From contig OY288248.1 in NCBI GenBank assembly GCA_958450325.1, positions 1,178,001 to 1,242,000 on the forward strand: DNA of 64,000 bases. Reading direction: 5' to 3'. Within the stretch, counting starts at the first letter, position 1; each line of letters begins with the position of its first letter. Shown in pieces: positions 23,830 to 34,672 of this stretch. A program made the translations under genes and the position numbers. The stretch is from Agrostemma githago (taxonomy: Eukaryota; Streptophyta; Magnoliopsida; Caryophyllales; Caryophyllaceae). A model generated the notes under the pieces. It searched no databases and was not told the DNA's origin. It saw nothing but the letters and a program-made list of their open reading frames with translations.

Positions 23830-24077
23830 CTCTCCGTTCAAATTCGAAGGGTACGTTTATTTTTTCACACTTGTCGACATTGTCAATATCTTTCGTTTTA
23901 CATTAACAAAAATTATAAAAAAATGATATTGTTAATCTACTGATAAAGACGAATCAAACAAGATCTAACGTGAGTATATTTTCTCTTATAGATTGTCGGG
24001 AATATTAACGATTATCTTGAGTTGTTGTGAATAGTGTCCAAAAGAAAAGCATACCCTTTGGATTTGAACGGAGGGAG
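23830..24077. mobile_element. Stowaway-like MITE, second type
   Basis: CTCTCCGTTCAAATTCGAAG at the left is inverted at the right as TTTGGATTTGAACGGAGGGA, with a TA after the right end. The left TA is not intact. No coding capacity. Confidence 0.65.
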
Positions 24078-24219
24078 TAGTACGAAAGAAAGCAAATTAC
24101 TGTTTGTGACGGAAATATTCGTGATAGATGTGTGACAGGTAAAATAATACTGTAATATTCATTTAAGTAGACAAAGGTAAACCCATGTGCTACTTCTAAG
24201 TTTTGTCTTTTCTAATTAA

Positions 24220-24357
24220 AGCTATGTTCTTTTGGATTGAAACTGACTGAACTTAATTTAACTGAAATATAGAGACAAAACATGTCTCCTGGAGCTGAGT
24301 TGAATTGAACTAAACTTAACTGAAACTGACTGAATATAAATCCAAAAGAACAGGGCC
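24220..24357. mobile_element. MITE of the TGTTCTTTTGGAC family (copy 3)
   Basis: GCTATGTTCTTTTGGATTGA and ATCCAAAAGAACAGGGCC are the inverted ends; TAA lies at 24,217-24,219 and 24,358-24,360. The interior aligns with copies at 1240 and 10,411. Confidence 0.8.
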
Positions 24358-24360
24358 TAA

Positions 24361-26118
24361 GTGATACAGAGTATTACTCCGTATTTGATTCGTCATAAAT
24401 TTGTGACGGTCTGACGGGTATATCCGTCAGAAGGAAGACTTATTCACGGACGGTAGTCTTTGCTTTATTGTGGGACTCCACTTGTGGAATCCGGATATGC
24501 CATTAGCAAATGTGGGTATTTTTTTGTTGAATAAATTACTAGTCGTAATTGAGTAGATATGTCGGTGAAGGAAAAAAGAAACTTAAAACTTTGGAACTGT
24601 TTGATAAACGATAGTAGCAGATTTGTAGTAGTGAATAATGTTAGCAGAATACGGTTAATAGACTTTAATACGAGTACCACATTTGACCGTATAATTAATT
24701 AGCAGAATTAAGAAATATCGTTTGGTAATTAACAGATTAGAAAAGTCATATCGTTTTCGTGTATATATTAAAAAAAATTGTTGGGTGCATGTCATGATGG
24801 AGCATATTAAAAAACAGTAGATTTTGATTAATATGTTATTGAAATATGTCCTTTATCAGACAGATGAAATGAGTGGATTGACTGTAAATCTACTGTTTAG
24901 GTCATAATTCGCTGAATTTCACCAAATATGCTGTTTACCAACCACGATTTTAGTTATTTTCAATTTATTTTCAGTTCAATTCAATTTCATTAGTTTTTCT
25001 CATCTCAATTGCTTCGGATATATTCAGTTAAACTCGTTTCAATCGAAAATAATAAACCAATAAAATTTGCCTATTTATTTTAAGATTTAGTCAATAAAAA
25101 AAGAGAGAATATATTTTTGTCAAGCAATCAACTCATTCATTCAAAGTTTCATGCACATCTCCTTTATTTATTATTCACATGTTTTCTTATTTATTTAAGG
25201 TCTACTTTTCAATCGATCGACAAGGACATCATTCTTCTTTAACGTCGTGAAAATCTGATCAATAATCTTTCATCTTATTAACATTATAATCTGATAAATT
25301 AATAACGTATTCGCATATCACTAAGATGACATTTTTGTGATTTTTCATCGAAATAGGTCATAGTCAAATTGGGATTTGAGTATATTTTTCACGTTATTAA
25401 ACGATATCATCAAATATTAGATTATGTCATTAGGCTATTTAAAAACATATTGTTATTTTAAATACTTCATATCGTTATTTGTTATCGTGGTTGAAACTTG
25501 AAATCTCCCTATTTTGCTGGAAAAAATAACAAAGCAACCAAACCGGACCGGACCGCGGACCAGCAACCAAGTTTTTGGAGACCCGTAGACCGGACCGGTA
25601 TGTAGCCGGTCCGGGTTGGTCAGGTTTGCCGGTCCGGACCACTTTTTGAACACCTCTAGACACAACATTTTCAAAAACATACAAATTCCCGGTTTATAAA
25701 CTGTCTCAACCTCACTTCTCTTGACCCAAACCCGTATCTGATCGCCTCTGATCCAAATACTATTTCAATTTTTTTTAGTTCCCGGGACAGTTTCCTAACT
25801 GACCGACCAACAGGCAACAACATTGAAATTCTCGTTATAATTTTCCCATATATTACCAAACGGTCCAAACTCATAACGGGTTTTCTTTTCAAGTATTCTC
25901 GAAACGAGTTCCTAACCGACCAACAACATCGAAATACTCATCGTAATTTTATTGTATTACCGACTCAAATCCAGACAAAACCGAATAATTATTTGATTAT
26001 TTCCCCAAATCACTTAATTAATTCAAGTTATTATACAATTAATTTTCAATTTTCAACATTTGGATTTTGGAGTAATATAAAACCCTAACCTAACCTAACC
26101 AATAAACCTCACCGGAGA
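24361..26118. other. Intergenic DNA upstream of the pyruvate-kinase-like gene
   Basis: Mostly AT-rich. Positions 25,535-25,661 are a GC-richer block of ACCGGACCGG words ending CACTTTTTGAACACCTCTAG. Read on the minus strand this starts TAGAGGTGTTCAAAA, like a hAT-type terminus. A similar end lies at 10,228. No gene is seen. The last about 80 bp should contain the promoter and leader of the next gene. Confidence 0.5.
26081..26088 (+). promoter_or_regulatory. Possible telo-box (AACCCTAA)
   Basis: AACCCTAA lies 31-38 bases upstream of the pyruvate-kinase-like start codon and is followed by CCTAACC repeats. Telo-boxes are known leader/promoter elements of plant housekeeping genes. With a motif this short the call is speculative. 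Confidence 0.25.
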
Positions 26119-29100
26119 ATGACGAACGCGCTCACCTCCTCTTTCACCACCGCACCACGGCCAACACCCGCCGTGAAACCCACTCACCTCTTCACCCGCC
26201 ACCCAAACCCCACCACCTACCGCCCTCACCCCATCCGCGCCACCCTAACCTCCATCTCCTCCGACCCAGGAACACCAATCCACCTCGACCCGACCCACAT
26301 CGACCTGAACCGGGCAACCCAGTCGGAGCTCCGAGAGAACGGACGTCGGAGCACAAGGCGGACGAAGGTGGTTTGCACGGTGGGACCCGTCACGTGCGAC
26401 GCCGCGTGTATCGAGGCGTTGGCTGTTGGAGGGATGAATGTTGCGAGGTTGAACATGTGTCATGGGACTCGCGCGTGGCATAAGGAGGTGATTGAGCGAG
26501 TGAGGAGGTTGAATTTGGAGAAAGGGTTTTCTGTTGGTGTTATGATGGATACTCAAGGGAGTGAGATTCATTTGGGTGATTTCGGAATTGGGGTTTCCTC
26601 CATTAGAGCTGAGGTTCGTTGCTTCTTGTTGCTTGTTGCTTTGTTTCCGTCAATAGTTTACGTTTCGGTTTTTAATGGTGTTTAATGCAATTGGGTTGTG
26701 TTTCCGTCAATAGTTTACGTTTTCGTTCTTGAATGTTTCCGTTTTGGGTATGTTTTTGCAAGCTCGATTCGAAATTCGCTGAAAATAGAGTATAGTAGTT
26801 CGGAATAATTGTGACCAAACACCATGTTCGCTGTAATTCGGATTTGTAATTTGATTGGATCCATTTACGATTCATAGGGTGACAGGACGAATTAGATAAA
26901 CCCTAATTTTTGGTTGATTTAGGAACTAGGGATTGTTTCCGACTTGAAAGTTCGTGTGTTTGGGGTTCAAAGTATGAGGTGACCTTCACTGTAATTTGTG
27001 ATTCGTGATTGGATTGAATCCATTTACGGTTCATAGGGTGACAGACGGAATTAGGTAAACCCTAATTGCAGGTTGATTTAGGAATTAGGGCTATGTTTGA
27101 AGCTGATAGGAAGTGTTTCCGACTTGAAAGTTCGTGTGTTTGGGGTTCGAAGTATGAGGTGACCTTCGCTGTAATTTGTGATTCGTGATTGGATTGAATC
27201 CATTTACGGTTCATAGGGTGACAGACGGAATTAGGTAAACCCTAATTGTAGGTTGATCTAGGAATTAGGATTATGTTTAAAGCTGATAGGAAGTGTTTCC
27301 GACTTGAAAATTCGTGTGTTTGGGGTTCAAAGTATGAGGTGACCTTCGCTGTAATTCGGATTCGTGATTGGATTGAATCCATTTACGGTTCATAGGGTGA
27401 CAGACGGAATTAGGTAAACCCTAATTTTTGGTTGATTTAGGAATATGTTTGGGGGTTGGAAGTACAAGGTGACAGTTTTGCCGTTTTGGGATGAGCTGAG
27501 GTTTGTGTATTTGTGTGTTCTTTTGGTTGAAGGAGTTTGAGAGAAACTTGTGTCGGGTTTTTCCTGTGAATTGTTGGTTAGTGATGGAGATGGCAAAATG
27601 ACGTGGAAAAGTTTGGCTGAAGTAACGCTGTTTCATGCGTTAATCAAACCGTTCATGTGCTCAAGTGAGAGTAATAATGCATTTCTTGTTTAGGAAAGTG
27701 TATCACTTCTTGAGTTCTTGGGAAAATTAAGCATTCTGAAAATAATCAGAACAAATCTGGTTTTGTTTAACTCCGATGCAGAATTCTGATCTTTACACGA
27801 TATCTTTGAGTATCATACATTTATACATGTAATTGCCTTGGTGTTGTTCACTCTGCGTTTTCGCTGATAAGATGTGGTTGTATTGAATTATTTAGGACGG
27901 TGATATTTGGACCTTCAGCATCCGGTCTTTTGATGAAATGCTACCGCAACGCACCCTTACTGTGAGCTATGATGCCTTTGCTGAAGGTATGCATCCAAAT
28001 CTTACTCATTTAACCAATGTGGCTGGAGCATAGAAAATTTGACTATCTTGGTCAATGAGTGACAATTCAACTGGTTGGGTTTGGGTCGGGTTATTTTCAT
28101 GTTAGTAAGAATCATGTCAAGTTTGGGTCGGGTCGGGTTTTTCTTGGGTGTGTTACTTTGAACTTTTCTTTTTAGAGTTTTCGGTTCGTATGCAGTAACA
28201 AGTTAGGTCATGGGTCAAACTCGGGTGTGATATTAGGTTATTCGGGTTGATTCAGCTTTGTCATGTCATATTTTTTCCCGATTCAAAATATATATGTAGA
28301 CATTACTTTTCAAAGTTGACATTGTTGACAATCAAAATTAAACGGTATAGGGACAAGTCGGACAACTAAAGTTTTGGTTGGAGGCACTCCAATTTAACGA
28401 GTTGTTGCTTTTTGATACCAGATGTGGAAGTGGGAGATGAACTTCTAGTAGATGGTGGCATGGTTCGCTTCGAGGTTGTCGAGAAAATCGGACCTGATGT
28501 CAAGTGCATGTGCACTGATCCTGGTTTATTATTACCACGGGCAAATCTCGCTTTATGGAGGAATGCCAGACTGGTTCAACAACATAGCAATATGCTTCCA
28601 ACAATCACATCCAAGGTCAGGGTTTATTTTCTCAACATTTTAGGATAAACTCAAGCCCTTTTCTTTTCAGCTGAAATGTTCATAACTGAACCGAACCAAA
28701 CTGAAGTGAACTGAATGGAGTCGAGGTATCCGAGATTCCGAGGCAAATTGAGCTAAATAGGGCTCAACTGAACTTAACGGGGCTTAACCAAACTGAACTA
28801 AACTGGAAGTAAGCTGTAAATAAGTGGGAAAGAACATGGCCTTAATGTTCACATACTTCAATGTTTTATATTCCGACATACTTCAATGTTGAATATTCTA
28901 CAGGATTGGCTGGATATTGATTTTGCAATTGCGGAAGGCGTGGATTTCATTGCGTTGTCGTTTGTACGCACAGCTGATGCAATCAGCCATTTGAAGAGCT
29001 ATATCGCTGCACGATCACCTAGCAGGTAAACACATTTGGTCTCTCTAAATCACATTCATGTTTCCTCTTCCATATATCTTCACATTTTCGTAACGGTTTA

Positions 29101-30651
29101 ACTTAAATTTGATAAAAAGTATATAATTTATTAATTTGCTTCTCATCGATTGTTCAAACTATATGGTTTACAGTAGTATTGCTGTCATCGCCAAAATCGA
29201 GAGCATAGACTCTCTAAAAAACTTGGAAGAAATAATTCAGGCATCCGATGGAGCGATGGTGGCTAGAGGAGACATGGGTTCCCAAATACCTCTAGAGCAA
29301 GTTCCATTCGCTCAACAAAGAATCGTTCATCTATGCCGACAACTCAACAAACCCGTCATTGTCGCTTCCCAACTTCTGGAATCCATGATCGAGTATCCCA
29401 CACCTACTCGAGCAGAAGTTGCAGATGTTTCCGAAGCTGTCAGACAGCAAGCTGATGCATTGATGCTGTCTGGTGAATCTGCAATGGGATTGTACCCTGA
29501 AAAGGCATTAGCTGTTCTTAGAAGCGTAAGCTTAAGAATCGAGAGGTGGTGTCGGGAGGAGAGAGTTGATGAAGAAGTGGAACTCGTGAATTTATCGTCT
29601 TCTTTGGTCGATGTCATAAAAGAGGAGATATGTTACTCCGCTGCTACATTAGGTAAATCTCATTTCTCGCTGAATTCATTATTCCAATATTTTCAATATA
29701 ATGACACGACACGACACATGCTTCCCATGATAAAAAGACGACATCGTTCATAATCTTCAAAGCATTGTAACTTCAAAAAATTCCAAAATGTGCATCTGGG
29801 TATTGTTCGATTCATCAAATTATTCCGTTTCTGCATCTGGGTATTGTTCATTCCATCAAATTAGTTCGTTTCTGCATCTGGGTATTGTTCATTCCATCAA
29901 ATTAGTTCGTTTCTGCATCTGGGTATTGTTCATTCCATCAAATTAATTCGTTTCTGCATCAGGGTATTGTTCGTTTCATCAACTTATTTCGTTTCTGCAT
30001 CCGGGTATTGTTCATTCCATCAAATTAGTTCGTTTCTGCATCTGGGTATTGTTCGTTTAATCAAATTCGTTGATTTCTGCATCTGGGTATTGTTCATTCC
30101 ATCAAATTAGTTCGTTTCTGCATCTGGGTATTGTTTGATTCATCAAATTAGTTCGTTTCTGCATCTGGGTATTGTTAGTTAGTTTCTGCATCCGGGTATT
30201 GTTCGTTCCATCAAATTAGTTCATTTCTGCATCCGGGTATTGTTCATTTCATCAAATTAGTTCGTTTCTGTATCTGGATATGGTTTATTTCATCAAATTA
30301 GTCGATTTCTGAATCCTTCATGTATATTTTATTTTATCGAACTTTACAGCTAGCAAATTGGAAGCAGATGCATTATTTGTGTACACCACAGACGGGAACA
30401 TGGCATCTCTACTCTCACGGTGTCGACCCGACTGCCCCATATTTGCTTTCACACCCACCGCTTCCATAAGGACGCGACTGAATCTACAATGGGGTTTGGT
30501 CCCTTTCAGGCTAAACTTCTCGGAAGACATGGACAACAACTTGAGCAGAACTTTCTCTTTACTGAAATTCCGAGACATGATCAAGTCCGGTGACAGAATC
30601 GTTGCTGTCTCCGATATGCTTCAGTCCGTCCAGGTACTTACCGTTCCTTAA
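26119..30651 (+). CDS. PKP4-like: Plastidial pyruvate-kinase-like protein (PKP4 type), six exons
   Basis: Exons: 26119-26613, 27896-27986, 28422-28615, 28904-29025, 29174-29652 and 30350-30651. Joined they give 560 aa with GT-AG junctions throughout. The first about 45 residues are Ser/Thr/Pro/Arg-rich, like a plastid transit peptide. Pyruvate kinase landmarks: TKVVCTVGP (82-90), RLNMCHG (110-116), DTQGSEIHLG (144-153), VIAKIES (305-311) with the catalytic Lys308 and metal ligand Glu310, VARGDMG (330-336) with Asp334, then PTPTRAEVADVSEAV. The end, SDMLQSVQVLTVP, matches the divergent plant type represented by At3g49160. Pyruvate kinase turns PEP and ADP into pyruvate and ATP. In this type several usual residues differ (the usual FSHG is MCHG; DTKGPEIR is DTQGSEIH), so activity is uncertain. 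Intron 1 carries a 180-bp tandem repeat and intron 5 a 41-bp minisatellite. Confidence 0.9.
26835..27440. repeat. About 180-bp tandem repeat in intron 1 of the pyruvate-kinase-like gene
   Basis: Four units, the first partial. GATTGGATTGAATCCATTTA occurs at about 27,009, 27,189 and 27,368, with a variant near 26,853. Each unit carries AGGGTGACAGACGGAATTAG and TCCGACTTGAAAGTTCGTGT. The copies differ by few bases. Confidence 0.85.
28660..28850. mobile_element. Degenerate MITE-like insertion in intron 3 of the pyruvate-kinase-like gene
   Basis: The segment is rich in CTGAACTGAA/GAACTGAACC words and ends GGGAAAGAACATGGCCTTA. It resembles the TGTTCTTTTGGAC MITE family in decayed form. The adjacent splice sites are intact. 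Confidence 0.4.
29790..30320 (+). repeat. 41-bp minisatellite filling intron 5 of the pyruvate-kinase-like gene
   Basis: About 13 units of TTTCTGCATCTGGGTATTG followed by TTCATTCCATCAAATTAGTTCG, at about 29,831, 29,872, 29,913, 29,954, 29,995 and onward. One unit near 30,157 is shortened. The same unit, with TAGTG for TATTG, lies just upstream of the three VTE3 genes. Confidence 0.9.
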
Positions 30652-30900
30652 GCGAATCCCGACATGTATTTTTCCTCGATTTGTAGAAAAATAGAGATTT
30701 TTAATGTGAGTGTGAGGATTGAGATTCTTTTGCATAGGAACTAGCTAATGAGAGCCATTTTTGTTGATTGTTTCGATTTGAGTTATGTACTTCTATGTAA
30801 ATTGTCGATGTATTTTGATTCAATTACTCTTGTGGTGCCATAGACGGGAATTTTCGAGGTGTTGGGGTTGGACGGGTCTCGTGCCTGCTAGGGGAGCAGT

Positions 30901-30958
30901 TGGGTTGGAGACGGGAATTATGGCTCCAGGCTGGAGCCATAATTCCCGTCTCAACCCA
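30901..30958. other. Perfect-looking short hairpin 3' of the pyruvate-kinase-like gene
   Basis: The left arm TGGGTTGGAGACGGGAATTA plus TGGCTCCA and the right arm TGGAGCCATAATTCCCGTCT plus CAACCCA are complementary over about 27 bp with one bulged G and a 3-nt loop (GGC). It lies about 250 bp past the stop codon. It could be a small foldback element or a structured 3' transcript end; nothing in the sequence decides. Confidence 0.7.
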
Positions 30959-31111
30959 GTTTAAAGACGTTTCTTTTAAAAAGGACGTTATATGGACCGA
31001 TTCTTGTCACAAAAGAGAGATCGATCGATGCCAATCCTCAAGGTTGGATTCAAATTCAAAAGCCCGAGCTGACCCGCATGGCCACAGTCATCCAATCCAC
31101 CGAAAAATGTC

Positions 31112-31442
31112 TCGACTCTAGAGTCTAGACACGCGATTATGATGCTCATGAAGTTCGAATTAAAATAAACTAGAGTCTAGACACGCGGTTATGATGCTGA
31201 CGAAGTCTAGACACGCGATTATGATGCTGACGAAGTTCGAACTAAACTAAACTAGAGTCTAGACACGCGATTATGATGCTGACGAAGTTCGAATTAAACT
31301 AAACTAGAGTCTAGACACGCGATTATGATGCTGACGAAGTCTAGACACGCGATTATGATGCTGACGAAGTTCGAACTAAACTAAACTAGAGTCTAGACAC
31401 GTGATTATGATGCTGATAAAGTTCGAACTAAGCTAAACTGGT
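31112..31442. repeat. Tandem repeat of about 53-bp and about 30-bp units
   Basis: GTCTAGACACGCGATTATGA followed by TGCTGACGAAG repeats about eight times. In some copies it is extended by TTCGAACTAAACTAAACTAG. Long and short units alternate. It lies between the pyruvate-kinase-like gene and VTE3 copy A. Confidence 0.85.
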
Positions 31443-31839
31443 CGATATCTACACACACAAAATTATGGATTTGCGACTCAGTGCGTCTCTCGTTGAAAAA
31501 AAAAAAAAAAACAGATTTATTTGTGTCGACATTAAATCTTTTCTTCTGAAAACAAACAAACCCAAATGAAGAAGATCCACAACACTTGTTTATTATCAAC
31601 CCATAAACAGACCCCACAATAACAAACACTTGTTTGTTTGAGAAAAAAAGGATTGAATGAATAACCTCCTTGTATCATTCCAGTCCATAGAGTAGTACAC
31701 TCTCTATCTCTCCCCACACTCTCTTCTACCCTTCTCTGGTAACTCAATCTCTTCCATATCTTCAATTTATTTCAGTTTCTTGATTGCATGCAATCAATTT
31801 CTCATTAAAAAGATTGTATCTTTAATCAATTCAGTTCAT

Positions 31840-31935
31840 TTCTGCATCTGGGTAGTGTTTATTTGATCAATTTAGTTTGATTTCTGCATCTGGGTAGTGT
31901 TGATTTCATCAATTTTAGTTTGATTTTTGTATCAA
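31840..31935 (+). repeat. 41-bp minisatellite just upstream of VTE3 copy A
   Basis: Two good units and a decayed third of TTTCTGCATCTGGGTAGTGT with TCATCAAATTAGTT-type continuation. They end about 22 bp before the start codon, so they probably lie in the 5' leader or a leader intron. Confidence 0.8.
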
Positions 31936-31956
31936 TTTGGTGAAATATACAGTATA

Positions 31957-34184
31957 ATGTCTTTTACAATGCTGAATGGAACTGATAAACTGACCCTAAT
32001 TGGGGGAAAACCCTTGAATGGATTAGGGTTAGGGTTTTCTGGGTCAGATTTACAAATCCCCAAATTGAATTTGATGACTAAACCTAGGAATTTGAGGTCC
32101 AAAACCCTAGTGACAAAATGTAGTGCATCAGCATCTAGGCCTGCTGCACAACCTAGGTTTATACAGCACAAGAAGGAGGCCTTTTGGTTCTATAGGTACT
32201 TGTCTGTAGTGTATGACAACTTTGTGAATCCACCACATTGGAATGAGGATATGAGAGCCGAGGCGTTGGAACCGGCTGATTTGAATGATAGGAATATGAT
32301 TGTGGTTGATGTTGGTGGTGGTACTGGTTTTACTACTTTGGGTATTGTTGAACATGTGGATGCCAAAAATGTGACTATTTTGGATCAGTCACCTCATCAG
32401 CTCGCTAAGGCGAAGGCTAAGGAGCCTTTGAAAGAATGTAAGATCATTGAAGGCGATGCTGAGGATCTTCCCTTTCGTACTGATTATGCTGATAGATATG
32501 TTTCTGCTGGAAGGTATTGCATCTTGCCTTTGTTCTCTCCGATTCATGTATATCACAAATTACAGTGTAAGATGGTTTCACGATTGATCTTTTTATGTAA
32601 AGAGGGCGTTTCACGGTGTGAAACCGTCTCACACGATAACTACTTGATATATACTGTTCTCGTTTGACTTTGGAAGTGAAAAGATTTGAGCTTTGACATG
32701 TGGTTTCTTGGGAATATTAAGGTTGACATCGATTGACTAACGAAGTCAAATGAGGACAATATTCATGTATATCACAAATTATAGAGTAAGACGGTCTCAC
32801 AATTGATCTTTTTATGTAAAGAGGCCGTTTCATGGTGTGAAACCGTCTCACACGATAACTACTTGATATATATTGTCCTCGTTTGACTTTGGAGGTGAAA
32901 AGATCTCGGTTTTGACACGTGGTTTCTTAGAATATTAAGGTTGACATCAGTTGACTAACGAAGTCTAATGAGGACAATATAAACGGAAAATTCATCATGT
33001 ATTTATATTCAAACTATGGTTTTAATATTGTGCAAACTGTGTGTATTTCCGTGTACTACTCCGTATTAGTTTAGGAAATTGTTTAGAACTCGAGATAGAA
33101 AGAAACGGTGCCCTCGATGTGCCTTTCTATATGAACCTTTTTCCTGTTTTTCTAGTTTCTACCGTCATTTTGTAGTTTTGAGACTTGCGATATATAGTCA
33201 TATAGTAGCTTTATATAATGCCGGAATATTATCATTCGTTCATTCAATGTTAGAGGTCTGATCATATGCTGCTTTGGGCCGGATATGGGCCGGGCCAAGT
33301 TTAAATATTTGGCCCACGACAAGCGGGTTTGAGACGGGTTTGTGGGCCATGCCTGTCCAATGCCCGCTTCTTTTGTGGGCCTGACCAGGTAACAGCTTTC
33401 GTTAATTCATTCAACGTGCGCTGATTTGTTCTTGTGCTTGATTTCCTGTGAACAGTATTGAATATTGGCCCGATCCTCAACGAGGCATAAGGGAAGCATA
33501 CAGGGTGCTAAAACTGGGAGGCAAAGCATGCTTGATTGGTCCTGTCTACCCAACATTCTGGCTCTCTCGGTTTTTCGCTGATGTATGGATGCTTTTCCCC
33601 AAGGAGGAAGAATACATCGAGTGGTTCACCAAGGCGGGGTTTAAGGACGTCCAAATCAAAAGGATCGGACCTAAGTGGTATAGAGGGGTTCGTCGCCATG
33701 GACTCATCATGGGTTGCTCTGTGACCGGTGTCAAGCCCGCCTCTGGGGATTCTCCATTGCAGGTCAACTTCTCGACTATTGACTTTTACCCCTAAATCGG
33801 GTTCAATTTTTTGAAAATGGGTTGTGTGGAGTTTGGGTTTGTGTCACATGTAAACGGGTCACGAACCCTTGAATCCAAATCCAACCCAATTAAGTTTTGT
33901 GTCAATCTACTTACTTAAATGGGTCATTAAGGTCCCTGTTCTCTTGGACTAAAACCGACCGAACTTAATGTGTCCGAATTGAACTGAATGAGTCTGAACT
34001 TAACTTAACTTGAGGAAACTGAATTGGAAAAATAAATAAATAAATAATAATAATAATAATAATAATAAGGGAGTGGGTGCCCAGATAGTATCTCGGCTAC
34101 CCACTAACTTCTTGTAATTTGTTTCGTTCTTAATAAAGTTCGGTTTTTTATAAAATAATAATATTAATAATAATTAACAATAAA

Positions 34185-34224
<40 letters not shown>

Positions 34225-34672
34225 ATAATACAAAATATTATTATTAATGATAAATAATAATAATAATAATAAAATGATTAATATCGGAGTAATAAAAATA
34301 ATTAATAAAAGTAATAAATAATATAAATAACTAATAATGGAAATAATTAATAATAAATATAATAATAATAATTAATATAAATAATAATTACTTAAATGGG
34401 TTATTAAGTCTCAATCCACACCCGTTAATTTCATGTCGTGTCATTAGTAAAACTGTTTGACATCGATAATCGACTAAACTTGCTTCCGACTGAAATTTCA
34501 CAATTTTGCAATGCAGCTCGGTCCGAAAGTAGAGGACGTGAAAGAGCCGGTGAAGCCACACGTGTTTCTGTACCGTTTCCTTCTTGGGGTGCTGGCATCG
34601 ACATACTATCTCCTCCTGCCTATATACATGTGGATCAAAGACAAAATCTTCCCAAAAGGTGTACCGATTTAA
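31957..34672 (+). CDS. VTE3: MPBQ/MSBQ methyltransferase, chloroplast envelope (VTE3), copy A
   Basis: Exons: 31957-32513, 33456-33762 and 34517-34672, joined at GT-AG sites to 339 aa. VTE3 methylates 2-methyl-6-phytyl- and 2-methyl-6-solanyl-benzoquinol with S-adenosylmethionine, making intermediates of tocopherol and plastoquinone-9 at the inner chloroplast envelope. Residues 1 to about 55 look like a transit peptide ending near TKCSAS. The mature protein starts about RPAAQPRFIQHKKEAFWFYR. The SAM-binding motif I is VDVGGGTGF (117-125), motif II is ILDQSPHQL (141-149), and EGDAEDLPF follows (165-173). A hydrophobic C-terminal segment (about 305-327) is the likely membrane anchor. Length and sequence agree with the spinach 37 kDa inner-envelope protein (about 344 aa, from memory). 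This is the best-preserved of three tandem copies. Intron 1 has an internal 221-bp tandem duplication; intron 2 has (AAT)n and retroelement debris. Confidence 0.95.
32541..32981 (+). repeat. 221-bp tandem duplication in intron 1 of VTE3 copy A
   Basis: TTCATGTATATCACAAATTA through AAGTCAAATGAGGACAATAT occurs twice in a row (from about 32,543 and 32,762). Each unit contains a potential hairpin, GTAAGACGGTCTCAC against GTGAAACCGTCTCAC. A decayed version of both units is in intron 1 of copy B (38,930-39,290), so the duplication predates the A/B gene duplication. Confidence 0.75.
34069..34385 (+). mobile_element. Non-LTR retroelement 3' end and (AAT)n/(TTA)n tract in intron 2 of VTE3 copy A
   Basis: Positions 34,069-34,150 contain GTGCCCAGATAGTATCTCGG, CTACCCACTAACTTCTTGTA and a stretch ending AATAAAG. 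This is the same 3' end as at 7085-7400. It is followed by long trinucleotide tracts up to about 34,385. Confidence 0.55.

Noticed and set aside
26081..26104. Interstitial telomere sequence
   Set aside because: CCTAACC words differ from the plant TTTAGGG repeat and are only about 20 bp long; kept only as a weak telo-box.
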